DNA of 64,000 nucleotides from DATFQE01 sp963733845 (GTDB taxonomy: Bacteria > Actinomycetota > Thermoleophilia > Gaiellales > Gaiellaceae): assembly GCA_963733845.1 (NCBI GenBank), contig CAVTEM010000007.1:248001-312000 (forward strand), in the 5' to 3' direction. Positions 51,534-60,165 of this stretch are shown piece after piece (the first letter of the stretch is position 1; each line of letters begins with the position of its first letter). The position numbers were made by a program, and so were the translations under genes. The notes beneath the pieces are model-generated. The model worked only from the letters and a program-made list of their open reading frames with translations. It was not told the DNA's origin and made no database searches.

Positions 51534-53250
51534 CTAACCTGCCTGTCGCAGCGGTACGAGACCGTCGTTTGGCAGTGGGAACCAGCGGATGCGCTCGAAC
51601 CGCGGCGTCAGCCAGGCACTCGTGCGCGGCGGCCGGCTGCTCGAGGCCGCGCAGGAGCGCGCGTGCCTCGTGCAGGTAGTCGCCGAGAACGGTCTCGGGC
51701 GCGGTGCGCCGCGGCGGGAGCACGCTCGCCGAGGGCGGCCTCGAGGAAGCCCGGCCGTTCGTCCGCCCGTTCATGGCCGTGGTGCCAGCAGGCCGTGTCC
51801 GGGTCGAACCTGTAGTAGGGCAGGAGCTTCCAGCCCTCGTCGGCGACCAGGTTGACGGCGTCGATCACGTAGTCGACGACCGCGTCGCTCATGAAGTAGC
51901 CGAAGCTGACGCGGAGGAGCGAGAGCTTCGCGCCCTTCGTGGCCGTCCTCGATCTCGGCGGACATCCGCCGCGACCAGCAGCTTGGGGATCGGGGCGAGC
52001 CGGTGGATGTACGGTCCGGCGCAGAAGCAGCCGCTGCGCACCTGGATCCCGAACAGGTCGTTGAGCACGGCCCCGACGAAGTGCGAGTGCAGGAGGCCGA
52101 GTGGGTGGCGCACGACAAGTGAGACGATGCCGACCCGCTCAACTGCGGAGTTGCCGAACACGTGTATGCGCGGGTTCGCGCGCCACGAGAGCCAGCGCCT
52201 TGCGGAGGATCCGCTCCTCGCGGCGCCGGATCTCGTGCGCACCGACGGCGTCCTTGAGCGCGAACGCGAGGCCCGGCGCGGATCGACTCGACGATCGCGG
52301 GAGTCCCACCCTCCTCGCGCACCTTCGGGCTCCGGGTGGTACGAGTGGTCGGCCGGGCTGACGAACCGGATCGTGCCGCCGCCCGGCACGGTCGGGACGC
52401 GATTGCTGAAGAGCGAGCGCTTGGCCACGAGCACCCCCGGGGTGCCGGGCCCGCCGACGAACTTGTGCGGCGAGACGAAGACGGCGTCCTTGTAGGCGAG
52501 CTCGGCGGCCGGGTTCATCTCGATCGGCAGATGCGGCGCCGCGGCCGCGTAGTCCCAGCAGCTGAGTCGCGCCGTGGCGGTGCAGCAGCGTCGAGACGCG
52601 CGCGACGTCGGTGACGATGCCCGTCACGTTCGAGGCGGCCGAGAAGCTGCCGAGCTTCAGCGGCCGGTCGGCGTAGCGCTCGAGCTCCTCCTCCAGCTGG
52701 GCGAGGTCGACCCGACCGTCGGCGTCCTCGAGGATCGTCACCACGTCCGCGATCGACTCGCGCCAGGGCAGCTCGTTCGAGTGGTGCTCGTAGGGGCCGA
52801 TGAATACGACCGGCCGCTCCGACTCCGGGATCAGCTCCGAGAGCCCGTAGCGGTCGTCGAGCGCGGTCGGGGAGCCGCAGCCCGAGCAGCTCGACCAGCT
52901 TGGCGATCGCCGCGGTCGACCCGCTGCCGCAGAAGACCACGACGTCGTCGGGGCCCCCGCCGACGGAGCGGTGGATGGCCCGGCGCGCCTCCTCGCGCAG
53001 CACGGTCATCCGCCGCCCGGTCGCGGAGACCTCGGTGTGGGTGTTCGCGTACAGCGGCAGCACCTCGTCGCGGATGAAGTCCTCGACGAAGCCGAGCGCC
53101 CTGCCGGAGGCCGCGTAGTCCGCGTACACCAGCCGCCTGCCCCCGAAGGGCCCGTCGAGCACGGTGTCGTCGCCGATCACCGAGGCGCGGATCGTCTCGA
53201 TCAGGTCGATCCGCGCGCATCTCGCTCGCCGGGCCCTTCACCCCCCACAC
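51534..53250 (-). pseudogene. Class V aminotransferase (SufS-like fold), disrupted by at least seven frameshifts
   Basis: Pieces of one PLP enzyme occur in order in alternating frames: IDLIETIRASVIGDDTVLDG, RRLVYADYAASGRALGFVED, PDDVVVFCGSGSTAAIAKL, VTILEDADGRVDLAQLEEEL, GSFSAASNVTGIVTDVARV, the Schiff-base region AVFVSPHKFVGGPGTPGVLV, LKDAVGAHEIRRREERILRK, then RSGCFCAGPYIHRLAPIPKL and DEGWKLLPYYRFDPDTACWH. It ends in RFERIRWFPLPNDGLVPLRQ with a TAG at 51534. The original would be about 570 residues. It starts 2 nt after the stop of the acidic protein gene. Confidence 0.75.
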
Positions 53251-53251
53251 C

Positions 53252-53650
53252 TCAGGCGTTGACCGGCACCATGCTGCTCTCGCGGCTGGTCGCGACCGGC
53301 AGCAGCGGCCTCAGGGTCACTACCGCCCGGATCTCGTCGTCCTCGTTGACTCCGGTGTCCTCGTCGAGGTTCGAGAAGGCGATCGTCCTGGTCTTCGTGC
53401 GGTGCGTCACGGCGTTGCCGTTGGACGACACCCGCACGATCGGCATCAGCCCGAGGCTGATCGGATCGTCGCCGACCGGCAGGTTGTCCCCGTCCTGGTT
53501 GGTGTCGTCGCCGATCAGCTTCCAGGACTCGTCGTAGTCGATATCGGTCGCCTGGTCGAACGGGTCCCACTCGATGTCGTACTCGAAGGTGACGTCCATG
53601 TTTGCCACGTCCTTGACGAGGCTGAGAGTGAGATTGCTGATGGTTGGCAT
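53252..53650 (-). CDS. Acidic protein of unknown family with a strong ribosome site
   Basis: This 132-residue, Asp-rich protein (MPTISNLTLSLVKDVANMDV, FEYDIEWDPFDQATDIDYDE, WKLIGDDTNQDGDNLPVG) contains several DxDxD-like stretches that could bind calcium. A beta-sandwich pattern occurs in the second half (RTKTRTIAFSNLDEDTG, IRAVVTLRPLLPVATSRESS). It has no signal peptide and no membrane segment. AAGGAGGGGGG lies 3 nt before the ATG, the strongest ribosome site in the window, which suggests high expression. I do not recognise the family. The damaged aminotransferase starts 2 nt downstream. Confidence 0.65.
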   Translation of the reverse strand: MPTISNLTLSLVKDVANMDVTFEYDIEWDPFDQATDIDYDESWKLIGDDTNQDGDNLPVGDDPISLGLMPIVRVSSNGNAVTHRTKTRTIAFSNLDEDTGVNEDDEIRAVVTLRPLLPVATSRESSMVPVNA

Positions 53651-53752
53651 GTGCCCCCCTCCTTGGGTCGATGACCACTCGAACCTACGACGGGGGCGGG
53701 CTCCGGCACGAGCGGGAAAGCCCTAGAAACCCGACCCGGAGACCCTGCGGCG

Positions 53753-53758
53753 TAGCAT
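53753..53758 (+). promoter_or_regulatory. TANNNT -10 box (TAGCAT) for leaderless methyltransferase gene
   Basis: TAGCAT is followed by 6 nt and the GTG at 53765, with no ribosome site. Confidence 0.5.
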
Positions 53759-53764
53759 CCGGGC

Positions 53765-54487
53765 GTGAGCGCCGACCGCAAGGAGGCCGAACGCGCCTAC
53801 CCGGAGCTGATCGAGGAATCCGGGCGGCAGTGGCTGCGCACGAAGCCCTTCGGCAACAGCCCGCGCGAGACCGCGCGCCTGCTGATCGATTTCGGCTACG
53901 CGATCCAGCTGCTCGAGCTCCAGCCCGGGATGTCGCTCTGCGAGCTCGGTTGCGGGCCCGGCTGGATGACCCGCATGGCCGCGAGGCACGGGCTCGAGGC
54001 GGTCGGCTACGACATCTCGCCCGGGATGATCGAGATCGCGCGCGAGCAGGCCGAGGCCGAAGGCGTCGCCGCGCAGTTCGAGGTCGCGGACATGGAGGAG
54101 CTCGACGCGGGCGGCCGCTTCGACGCGTGCCTGATCTACGACGCGCTCCATCACAGCCCGAGAGCGGATCTCGTCATCCGCGCAGCCCGCCGGGCGCTCA
54201 GGCCGGGCGGCCGCTTCCTGCTCGCCGAGCCGAACTGGAAGCACCGCTTCCAGGGCCGCGACGCGGCCGACGAATGGGGCGTGACCGAGCTCGGCTACAC
54301 CCCGCGCGCGTTCAAGAAGATGCTGCGAGAGGCCGGGTTCACGGACATCAGGCGCTTCCACAACAACCGCAAGCGCCTCTTCGGCAACCGCCCGAAGGAC
54401 GTCGCGGCGCACCTCGCGGAGCCGCTCGCGTTCCGGATCCTCGCGCCGTTCTGGACGCAGATCTGGCTGCGCTCCACGGCCGCGTGA
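53765..54487 (+). CDS. SAM-dependent class I methyltransferase
   Basis: This 240-residue protein has motif I LCELGCGPGWMTRMAARHG, VGYDISPGMIEIAREQAEAE, the acidic motif VADMEEL, and FDACLIYDALHHSPRADLVI followed by RALRPGGRFLLAEPNWKHRF. This is a typical Methyltransf_11/25 fold. C-terminal segments (ELGYTPRAFKKMLREAGFTD) are like those in glycan-modifying methyltransferases. It overlaps the next methyltransferase by 4 nt. Confidence 0.85.
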   Translation: MSADRKEAERAYPELIEESGRQWLRTKPFGNSPRETARLLIDFGYAIQLLELQPGMSLCELGCGPGWMTRMAARHGLEAVGYDISPGMIEIAREQAEAEGVAAQFEVADMEELDAGGRFDACLIYDALHHSPRADLVIRAARRALRPGGRFLLAEPNWKHRFQGRDAADEWGVTELGYTPRAFKKMLREAGFTDIRRFHNNRKRLFGNRPKDVAAHLAEPLAFRILAPFWTQIWLRSTAA

Positions 54488-55099
54488 TCAAGCGCGCGGC
54501 GGCGGCTGCGTCCCTGCGCAGCCGGCGGAAGAAGATGCGGCTCTTCCACGAGCTGATCCAGCCGACCGCCGAGACGACCGTCGTCGACGTCGGCGTCGCC
54601 GACACGCCCTTCGGCGAGGGTGAGGGCCAGGCGCTGACCCACAACTTCTTCGAGGCGCTCTACCCGTGGCCCGAGCGGATCACGGCGGTCGGCAACGTCC
54701 CGCTCGAGAACTTCGCGCGCGCCTTCCCACAGGTCCCGCGCGTGGTCGCCGACGGGCGCGACCTGCCCTTCGCGTGACGGCGAGTTCGACGTCGCCTTCT
54801 CGAACGCCGTCGTCGAGCACGTGGGCAGCCGCGACGACCAGGAGCGCTTCGCGCGCGAGCTCTGCCGGGTCTCGAAGCAGGTCTTCGTCACGACGCCGAA
54901 CCGCCTTTTCCCCGTCGACCCGCACACCCTGCTCCCGTTCCTGCACTGGCTCCCCGACGGCCGCCGCCCGGGAGCGCTCGACGGCATCCGCCCGCTCTCG
55001 TCGCGTGAGCTGCGCTCGCTGTTCCCGCAGCCGGTGCGGATCGTCAACACCGGGCTCACCCTGATCGCAGTCGGCGGTCGATCTCCGAGCGGGGAATGA
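54484..55099 (+). CDS. Second SAM-dependent methyltransferase (one frameshift)
   Basis: The N-terminal part is KKMRLFHELIQPTAETTVVD and then VGVADTPFGEGEGQ, followed by VVADGRDLPFA. There one extra T creates TGA (near 54774). The sequence continues in the next frame as DGEFDVAFSNAVVEHVGSRD and QVFVTTPNRLFPVDPHTLLP to a stop at 55099. Removing the T restores the exact family pattern DLPF-A-DGEFDVAFSNAV. The joined protein is about 204 residues. The 3' end overlaps the convergent secreted protein gene by 44 nt. GTG start overlaps the preceding stop. Confidence 0.78.
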
Positions 55100-56078
55100 A
55101 GAAGACACGTCCGCCCGAGCTGTAGCTGAGTCCGGTCGCCTCCAGCTCGGCGTGTACCGGGCCGGTCACCGGGCGCCGGAGGACGACGTGTCGTTCGTCG
55201 GTCACGCGCAGCACGTGGATAGCTCGCCCGTGGATGTAGACGACCAGGTCGCCCTGCAGATCCGCGAGGCGCAGGTCGGCAAGCGCGCACTGCACGACAC
55301 CGCAATGGTCGTCGCCGTACGAGCGCGCCGCCGGCAGCCCGAAGGTGTCGCGCTCGAACCCGTAGACGTTGCGCACGTCCAAAGCGCCCCGGCGCAGCAC
55401 GGCGATCACCGTGCCGTGCGCCTTCATCGCCACCGCCTCGCCCGGGGCGTAGTCGAGCCGGGCGATCTCGTCCTCCTGCCAATCTGCGAAGACGCTGATC
55501 GGACCGTCGGCGCGGCGCACGGAGAGGTATGGCCCGTGGGCGATCAGGCCGAGCGGTCGTGCAGGCAGCCGCCATGAATGGCGGCTCGAGCTCGAGAGGG
55601 CGTACGCGATGTTGCCCACGGCGTACGTGGCCCGCGGGTCGTCACCCTCGCCGACCAGCAACGGCGAGAGCAGGTCGACGTCGTGGCTGACGCGTGCGAC
55701 CGGCCGCCCGCGTCCATAGCGGAAGGGAGTCCCTTGCCGCACGCTGCGCCAAAGCGTGTGCTCGCGAATGTTCCCGCCCGTGTAGGTCGCCCACACGAGA
55801 GCGCCGCCGAAGGACAAGCCATACGCGCCGCGCCCGGTGCTCGTGCGCGGACCGCAGGGAACCGGGCCAAGCCTTCGAACCGGCTGTCCCGGCTTCCAGA
55901 GGCCGACGGCGCCGCAGCCGCCGTTCGCCCGCGGCGACAGGAAGGCGATGCGCTGCCCGCGCTCACCGTCGGCGGCGAGGACCGAGACGGGAGCGGGCAC
56001 GGCGACGGACCGGTCGGTCTGTGCCGCGGCCGGAACGGCCATGAGAGCAGCCAGGACGCAGACGAGCACGATGCGCAT
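55056..56078 (-). CDS. Secreted propeller-like protein of unknown function
   Basis: This protein of about 340 residues has a signal peptide (RIVLVCVLAALMAVPAAAQT). Repeated strand-turn segments follow (VLAADGERGQRIAFLSPRAN, LSFGGALVWATYTGGNIREH, AYLSV-like LIAHGPYLSVRRADGPISVF, VVYIHGRAIHVLRVTDERHV). Four Cys (CGAVG, PVPCG, HCGVVQCALADL) may form disulfides. The repeats suggest a beta-propeller, but I cannot name the family. The ATG at 56078 was chosen because it starts the signal peptide; a longer frame reaches 56096. Confidence 0.65.
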   Translation of the reverse strand: MRIVLVCVLAALMAVPAAAQTDRSVAVPAPVSVLAADGERGQRIAFLSPRANGGCGAVGLWKPGQPVRRLGPVPCGPRTSTGRGAYGLSFGGALVWATYTGGNIREHTLWRSVRQGTPFRYGRGRPVARVSHDVDLLSPLLVGEGDDPRATYAVGNIAYALSSSSRHSWRLPARPLGLIAHGPYLSVRRADGPISVFADWQEDEIARLDYAPGEAVAMKAHGTVIAVLRRGALDVRNVYGFERDTFGLPAARSYGDDHCGVVQCALADLRLADLQGDLVVYIHGRAIHVLRVTDERHVVLRRPVTGPVHAELEATGLSYSSGGRVFFIPRSEIDRRLRSG

Positions 56079-56130
56079 GGGATCGGTTGTACTCACCGGT
56101 TGTTAGCGGGGGATCAGCGAGACGTTCGGA

Positions 56131-58104
56131 TCAACCGCCCCGACGACGCTCGGCGCGCAACTCCTCGAGGTCTCGCTTCGCCGGCCCGAGCGGGTCGAGT
56201 TGGCGCGCGCGCGCGAGGTGGAGCTCCGCCCAGCCGTAGCTTCGCTGGCTCGCCTCGAAGCTGCCGAGCTCGTACCAGGTGCGCCAGTTCTCGGGCTGGA
56301 GCTTGGTCGCGCGCACGTACAGCCTGAGCGCCTCCTGCATGTCGCCCTGCGCGTACGCGGCCTCTGCCGCAACGAAGAGCGGCTCGACCGAGAACGGATT
56401 GAGCGCGCGCGCCGCGTCGGCTCGGTCGGCCGCCAGGACAGGGTCGCCGTCGAAGAGCGCGTCCTCGGCGGCCCGCACGCCCCGGTCCGACAGCCACGGG
56501 GTCAGGAGCGAAGCCACCGCCGTCACCGAGACGGCCGCGACCGCCAGTCCCTCCAGGGGGCGGCGGACGACCCGGGCCGGCGAGCCGGCCGCGAGCAGCA
56601 CGCCGAGCGTGAAGAAGAACGGCGCCGTGACGGAGAGGAAGTCCCAGTCGTAGTCGACGAGACCGTGGAGCGGATAGAGCAGGGCGGCGACGGCCAGCGC
56701 GAGCCCGGCGGCCCGCTCCTCCCCGGTCAGCCTGCGCAGAGCGGCGAGGACGGCGAGCAACGCGGCGAGTCCCGCGCCCGCGGCGAGGAGGAAACCGACG
56801 AGGCCCGTCTCGGCCAGCGCCTGCAGGGGCAGGTTGTGCGGCTCGGTGACGATGTTCGGGTTGTCACGGAGCTCGCGGTGGACGAGCCGGAAGGTGCCGG
56901 CCCCCGTCCCGCCAACCGGCTCGTCAGCGAAGGCGTCCCACGCCTCCTCCCACCAGCCCCAGCGGTTGTTGGAGCCGACGCTCGCGATCCGCTCCGGCCC
57001 CTGCGAGACGGGCTGCGTCGTCGGGCTCGTGAAGTCGTCCACCTGGTCGCCGACCCAGTCGACAGGGTCGGCGGCGACGAACAGCAGCGCGACGGCGACC
57101 ACGGCCATGACGGCAGCCGCGAGAGCGGCCCAGCGCAGCAGCGTGTGCGCGAGCTCGGGCGTCGGCGGCCGGTGCTCCTCGTAGCGCGCGGCGAAGTAGG
57201 CCAGGACGAGGACGAGGACGGAAGCGACGGCGAGGACGAAGCCGAAGCGGACGCCGTCGTCGTAGCGAACACCGTAGGGCTGGCCGTCCTCCGAGAGCCC
57301 GGGCTGCCCGAACGCCCACGCCGACACCGCCAGGGCGGGCAGCCCGCCGACCGCGAGCGCCGCCACTCCCTCGAGCCTGCGGTCGGTCAGGACAAGCCAC
57401 ACGACGACGGCCACAGCGGCGACGGCCACCCCGCCGCGGGAGTAGGTCAGGAGCAGCGCGACGCTCGTGGCGAAGAGGAGCAGGGCTCCGAGAGCGCGAA
57501 CGAGGTTCGCGTGCACGCGCGATGCAGCGATCCAGAGCGCGAGAGGCAGCCCGGTCCCGGCGGCCAGCGCCAGCGCGTTCCAGTACTCGAGCGGATCGCG
57601 CAAGCGCGCGAAGCGGAACGAGTCCTCGTAGAGCGTCGGCGCCACCTTCCCCGCCAGGGCCCAGGTCACAACGGCCGCGACGAGCACCGCAAGGCCCGCG
57701 GCGACCACCCGCGGGGCCCGGGGAACAGCGACGGCAACGAGCAGCCCGAGCGCGCAGAAGGCCGCGTACGCGAGCCCGCGGTTCGTGTAGCGCCAGGTGA
57801 GGTCGGGCGCGATCGACCACCAGATCCCGATGCCGCTCCAGAGCACGACCGCCGAGAACAGGCCCAGGAAGGCCCACGCCCACCTGTCGAGGCGCGGTAT
57901 CGGGAGGGCACCGAAGAGCGCCGCCGTCCAGGCGATTCCGGCGACGGCAACAGCGGCCGCGCCGACGAGCGCCAAGCGGTCGTCGCGCGAGCCGCCGCCG
58001 AGAAAGACCGCCGCGGCGAGCAGGACGCCGGAGGAGGCGAGAAGCAGCGTGCCGGGAATGCCGATCGTCAGCGGCCGCGGGAGCGCCTCGCGAGCCGCGA
58101 GCAT
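56131..58104 (-). CDS. O-antigen ligase (Wzy/WaaL)-family membrane protein with C-terminal TPR
   Basis: This 657-residue protein has about twelve membrane helices (for example RWAWAFLGLFSAVVLWSGIG, AAFCALGLLVAVAVPRAPRV). The conserved periplasmic Wzy_C-type segment reads NNRWGWWEEAWDAFADEPVG, TGAGTFRLVHRELRDNPNIV, then EPHNLPLQALAETGLVGFLL. A C-terminal tail with TPR-like helices (RALNPFSVEPLFVAAEAAYA, EALRLYVRATKLQPENWRTW) follows. Family members polymerise or ligate surface glycans. A TACCTT box lies 8 nt before the ATG (leaderless). It may work with the nearby epimerase. Confidence 0.85.
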   Translation of the reverse strand: MLAAREALPRPLTIGIPGTLLLASSGVLLAAAVFLGGGSRDDRLALVGAAAVAVAGIAWTAALFGALPIPRLDRWAWAFLGLFSAVVLWSGIGIWWSIAPDLTWRYTNRGLAYAAFCALGLLVAVAVPRAPRVVAAGLAVLVAAVVTWALAGKVAPTLYEDSFRFARLRDPLEYWNALALAAGTGLPLALWIAASRVHANLVRALGALLLFATSVALLLTYSRGGVAVAAVAVVVWLVLTDRRLEGVAALAVGGLPALAVSAWAFGQPGLSEDGQPYGVRYDDGVRFGFVLAVASVLVLVLAYFAARYEEHRPPTPELAHTLLRWAALAAAVMAVVAVALLFVAADPVDWVGDQVDDFTSPTTQPVSQGPERIASVGSNNRWGWWEEAWDAFADEPVGGTGAGTFRLVHRELRDNPNIVTEPHNLPLQALAETGLVGFLLAAGAGLAALLAVLAALRRLTGEERAAGLALAVAALLYPLHGLVDYDWDFLSVTAPFFFTLGVLLAAGSPARVVRRPLEGLAVAAVSVTAVASLLTPWLSDRGVRAAEDALFDGDPVLAADRADAARALNPFSVEPLFVAAEAAYAQGDMQEALRLYVRATKLQPENWRTWYELGSFEASQRSYGWAELHLARARQLDPLGPAKRDLEELRAERRRGG

Positions 58105-58112
58105 CGCGGCTG

Positions 58113-58118
58113 AAGGTA
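58113..58118 (-). promoter_or_regulatory. TANNNT -10 box (TACCTT) for the O-antigen-ligase-like gene
   Basis: TACCTT on the minus strand is followed by 8 nt and the ATG at 58104, with no ribosome site. Confidence 0.45.
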
Positions 58119-58205
58119 CCAGAGCAATCGGCTAGAAACGCCTTAACGAAGGCTTTACATTCAGTTCACGACTGGATCACCCCAAATCAGGAAACTAGAG
58201 GCCCG

Positions 58206-58769
58206 GTGACCGCCATCGCCCCCATCCGCCTGCTCGTACTCGTGGTTTCGTTGACCGGGGTGATCGCGCTCTCCGCGCCGGTCGGCGCGTCGGCCGCCCA
58301 GCCCTGCTGGAAGCAGATCTACGACGACTGGTACGAGAACGAGCGCATCGACCGCAGCTACTCCAAGGCCTGCTATGCGGCCGCCGAGAAGAACATCCCG
58401 CAGGACCTCCGCGACTACTCCGATCTCCCCGGCGAGATCGAGCGCGCCCGCCTGCGCGATCTCCGCAGCGACGCCGGCAGCGAGGACGGCCGCTCGCTCC
58501 AGGGTCTCAACGGCTCCGGCCCGGTCGACACGCGTAGCGACGACGACGGTGACGACGGCGGCGCCAGCGGCGGCAACAGCGGCGACGGCGCAATCGGCAG
58601 CGCCCTCGACGCGCTCGGCCCGTCGAGCGCCGACTCCGCGCCGATCCCGCTCCTCGTCCTGGCGGGCCTCGCGCTTCTGCTCGTCGCGGCCGGCGCGACC
58701 GGCCTCCTGACGCGCAAGCTCAACGCCCGGCGCGCGCGCGTGACGCCGCCGAACACTCCCGACGTCTAA
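58206..58769 (+). CDS. Exported protein with C-terminal membrane anchor, conserved in Thermoleophilia-like genomes
   Basis: This 187-residue protein has a signal peptide (LLVLVVSLTGVIALSAPVGA) and a charged N-terminal domain (CWKQIYDDWYENERIDRSYS, CYAAAEKNIPQDLRDYSDLP). A low-complexity Asp/Gly/Ser linker and one membrane helix (IPLLVLAGLALLLVAAGATG) with a short basic tail follow. The YSKACYAAA...IPxDLxxYS pattern recurs in related actinobacterial proteins, but no function is known. AGAGG lies 4 nt before the GTG. The kinase gene starts 30 nt after it, so they may be co-transcribed. Confidence 0.72.
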   Translation: MTAIAPIRLLVLVVSLTGVIALSAPVGASAAQPCWKQIYDDWYENERIDRSYSKACYAAAEKNIPQDLRDYSDLPGEIERARLRDLRSDAGSEDGRSLQGLNGSGPVDTRSDDDGDDGGASGGNSGDGAIGSALDALGPSSADSAPIPLLVLAGLALLLVAAGATGLLTRKLNARRARVTPPNTPDV

Positions 58770-58799
58770 GACCCGCTGGGTCGGGACATAACCCTCGCG

Positions 58800-60050
58800 G
58801 TGAGCGGCGAGATCGTCGGCGGGCGCTACCGCCTGGAAGAGCGGCTGGGCCAGGGCGCGATGTCCGAGGTCTGGGCCGCGCACGATCTCGAGCTGGAGCG
58901 CCGAGTGGCGCTGAAGCTGATGGACGCCACCGCCGACAGCCTCCGCTTCGAGCGTGAGGCCCGGGCGGCCGCGGGACTCTCGCATCCGAACATCTGCCGG
59001 CTCTTCGACTACGGCGAGTCCGACGGGCGGCGCTACATCGCGTTCGAGTGCCTTCCCGGCGGCACCCTCGAGTCCCGGCTCGCGCCCGGCGAACCCCTGG
59101 CCGACGCCGACACCGCCCGCATCGCGGCCGAGCTGGCCGCCGCCCTCGCGCACGCGCACGAGCGCGGGATCCTGCACCGCGACCTCAAGCCTTCGAACGT
59201 GATCTTCGACGAGGAAGGCAACGCGAAGCTAGCCGACTTCGGCATCGCGCGGATCGGCGACGCGTCGACGCTCACCGAGGCGGGCACGATGCTCGGCACG
59301 GCCGCATACATGTCGCCCGAGCAGGCCCAGGCCGGCCCCGTGACGGCGGCGAGCGACGTCTACTCCTTCGGCGTCATCCTCTACCGGCTCTTGACGGGCC
59401 GGCTTCCCTTCGAGGCCGAGGCCCCGCTGGAGCTCGCGCTCCAGCACGTCAACGAGGAGCCCGCGCCGATCTCGGCGCTGAGGCCCGACGCGCCGCCCCG
59501 GCTCGAGCGCGTGGCGACGTGGTCGCTGGCGAAGGCGCCGGCGGAGCGGCCGCAAGACGGCGCCGCCCTCGTCGCCGCGCTCGCCCAGGGAGGCGAGCCC
59601 GTGACCGCCGAGGAGACGGTCGTGCTCGCGGCGCCCAGGCGAGGCCGTCGGGTGGGCGCGCGTCACGTGGCGGCCGGAGTCGCGATCGCCTTGCTCGTGC
59701 CGATCGGCATCGCCGCCGCGATCCTCGCGAGCCCGGACGAGTCGAAGGCGCCGGTCACGCCGACGACCAACCGCACGACCACCGCGAACGACACCACGAC
59801 CGAGAGCACGCCGCCTCCGAGTCCGGCTCCCACCGAGACTCCTGGCACGACCACGACGGCCGAGACGACGACCGCGGAGCCACCGCCTCCCCCGCCGCCT
59901 CCGGCCGAGCCGCCCCCGACACCGCCGACGACGGCTCCCCCGCCCCCGCCGCCCGAGCCTCTGCCCCCGCCGCCTCCGCCTCCACCTCCGGTTGAGCCTC
60001 CACCGCCCGAGACGGTCACCACGACCGAGACGACGCCGACGGTCCCGTAA
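58800..60050 (+). CDS. Ser/Thr protein kinase (PknB-like) with proline-rich extracellular tail
   Basis: This 416-residue kinase has the ATP lysine Lys39 (VALKLMD), the catalytic HRDLKPSN (Asp128), DFG (Asp147) and GTAAYMSPEQ. A membrane helix near residues 290-310 (AAGVAIALLVPIGIAAAILA) follows. The outer region of about 100 residues is almost entirely Thr/Pro/Glu, with no PASTA domains. This suggests a wall-spanning stalk and not a muropeptide sensor. The exported protein encoded just upstream may be its partner. Confidence 0.87.
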   Translation: MSGEIVGGRYRLEERLGQGAMSEVWAAHDLELERRVALKLMDATADSLRFEREARAAAGLSHPNICRLFDYGESDGRRYIAFECLPGGTLESRLAPGEPLADADTARIAAELAAALAHAHERGILHRDLKPSNVIFDEEGNAKLADFGIARIGDASTLTEAGTMLGTAAYMSPEQAQAGPVTAASDVYSFGVILYRLLTGRLPFEAEAPLELALQHVNEEPAPISALRPDAPPRLERVATWSLAKAPAERPQDGAALVAALAQGGEPVTAEETVVLAAPRRGRRVGARHVAAGVAIALLVPIGIAAAILASPDESKAPVTPTTNRTTTANDTTTESTPPPSPAPTETPGTTTTAETTTAEPPPPPPPPAEPPPTPPTTAPPPPPPEPLPPPPPPPPPVEPPPPETVTTTETTPTVP

Positions 60051-60165
60051 CGACCCCGATTCCGTCCGACCCCCTCCCTAGATTGTCGGGTCCGCTCGGA
60101 CCCGGCGCACTCGGCCACCCGGGCCTCAGAAACTAAGCTTCAGGAAGAACCGGGGAGGTTCCAGC

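Noticed and set aside
58136..58160. GCCTT-AACG-AAGGC as a terminator
   Set aside because: It has only a 5-bp stem and lies upstream of, not downstream of, both flanking genes.
60051..60165. Cobalamin riboswitch before nrdJ
   Set aside because: Only 115 nt separate the genes, and I see no B12-box-like conserved segment. There is just a short GGGTCCG/CGGACCC hairpin.
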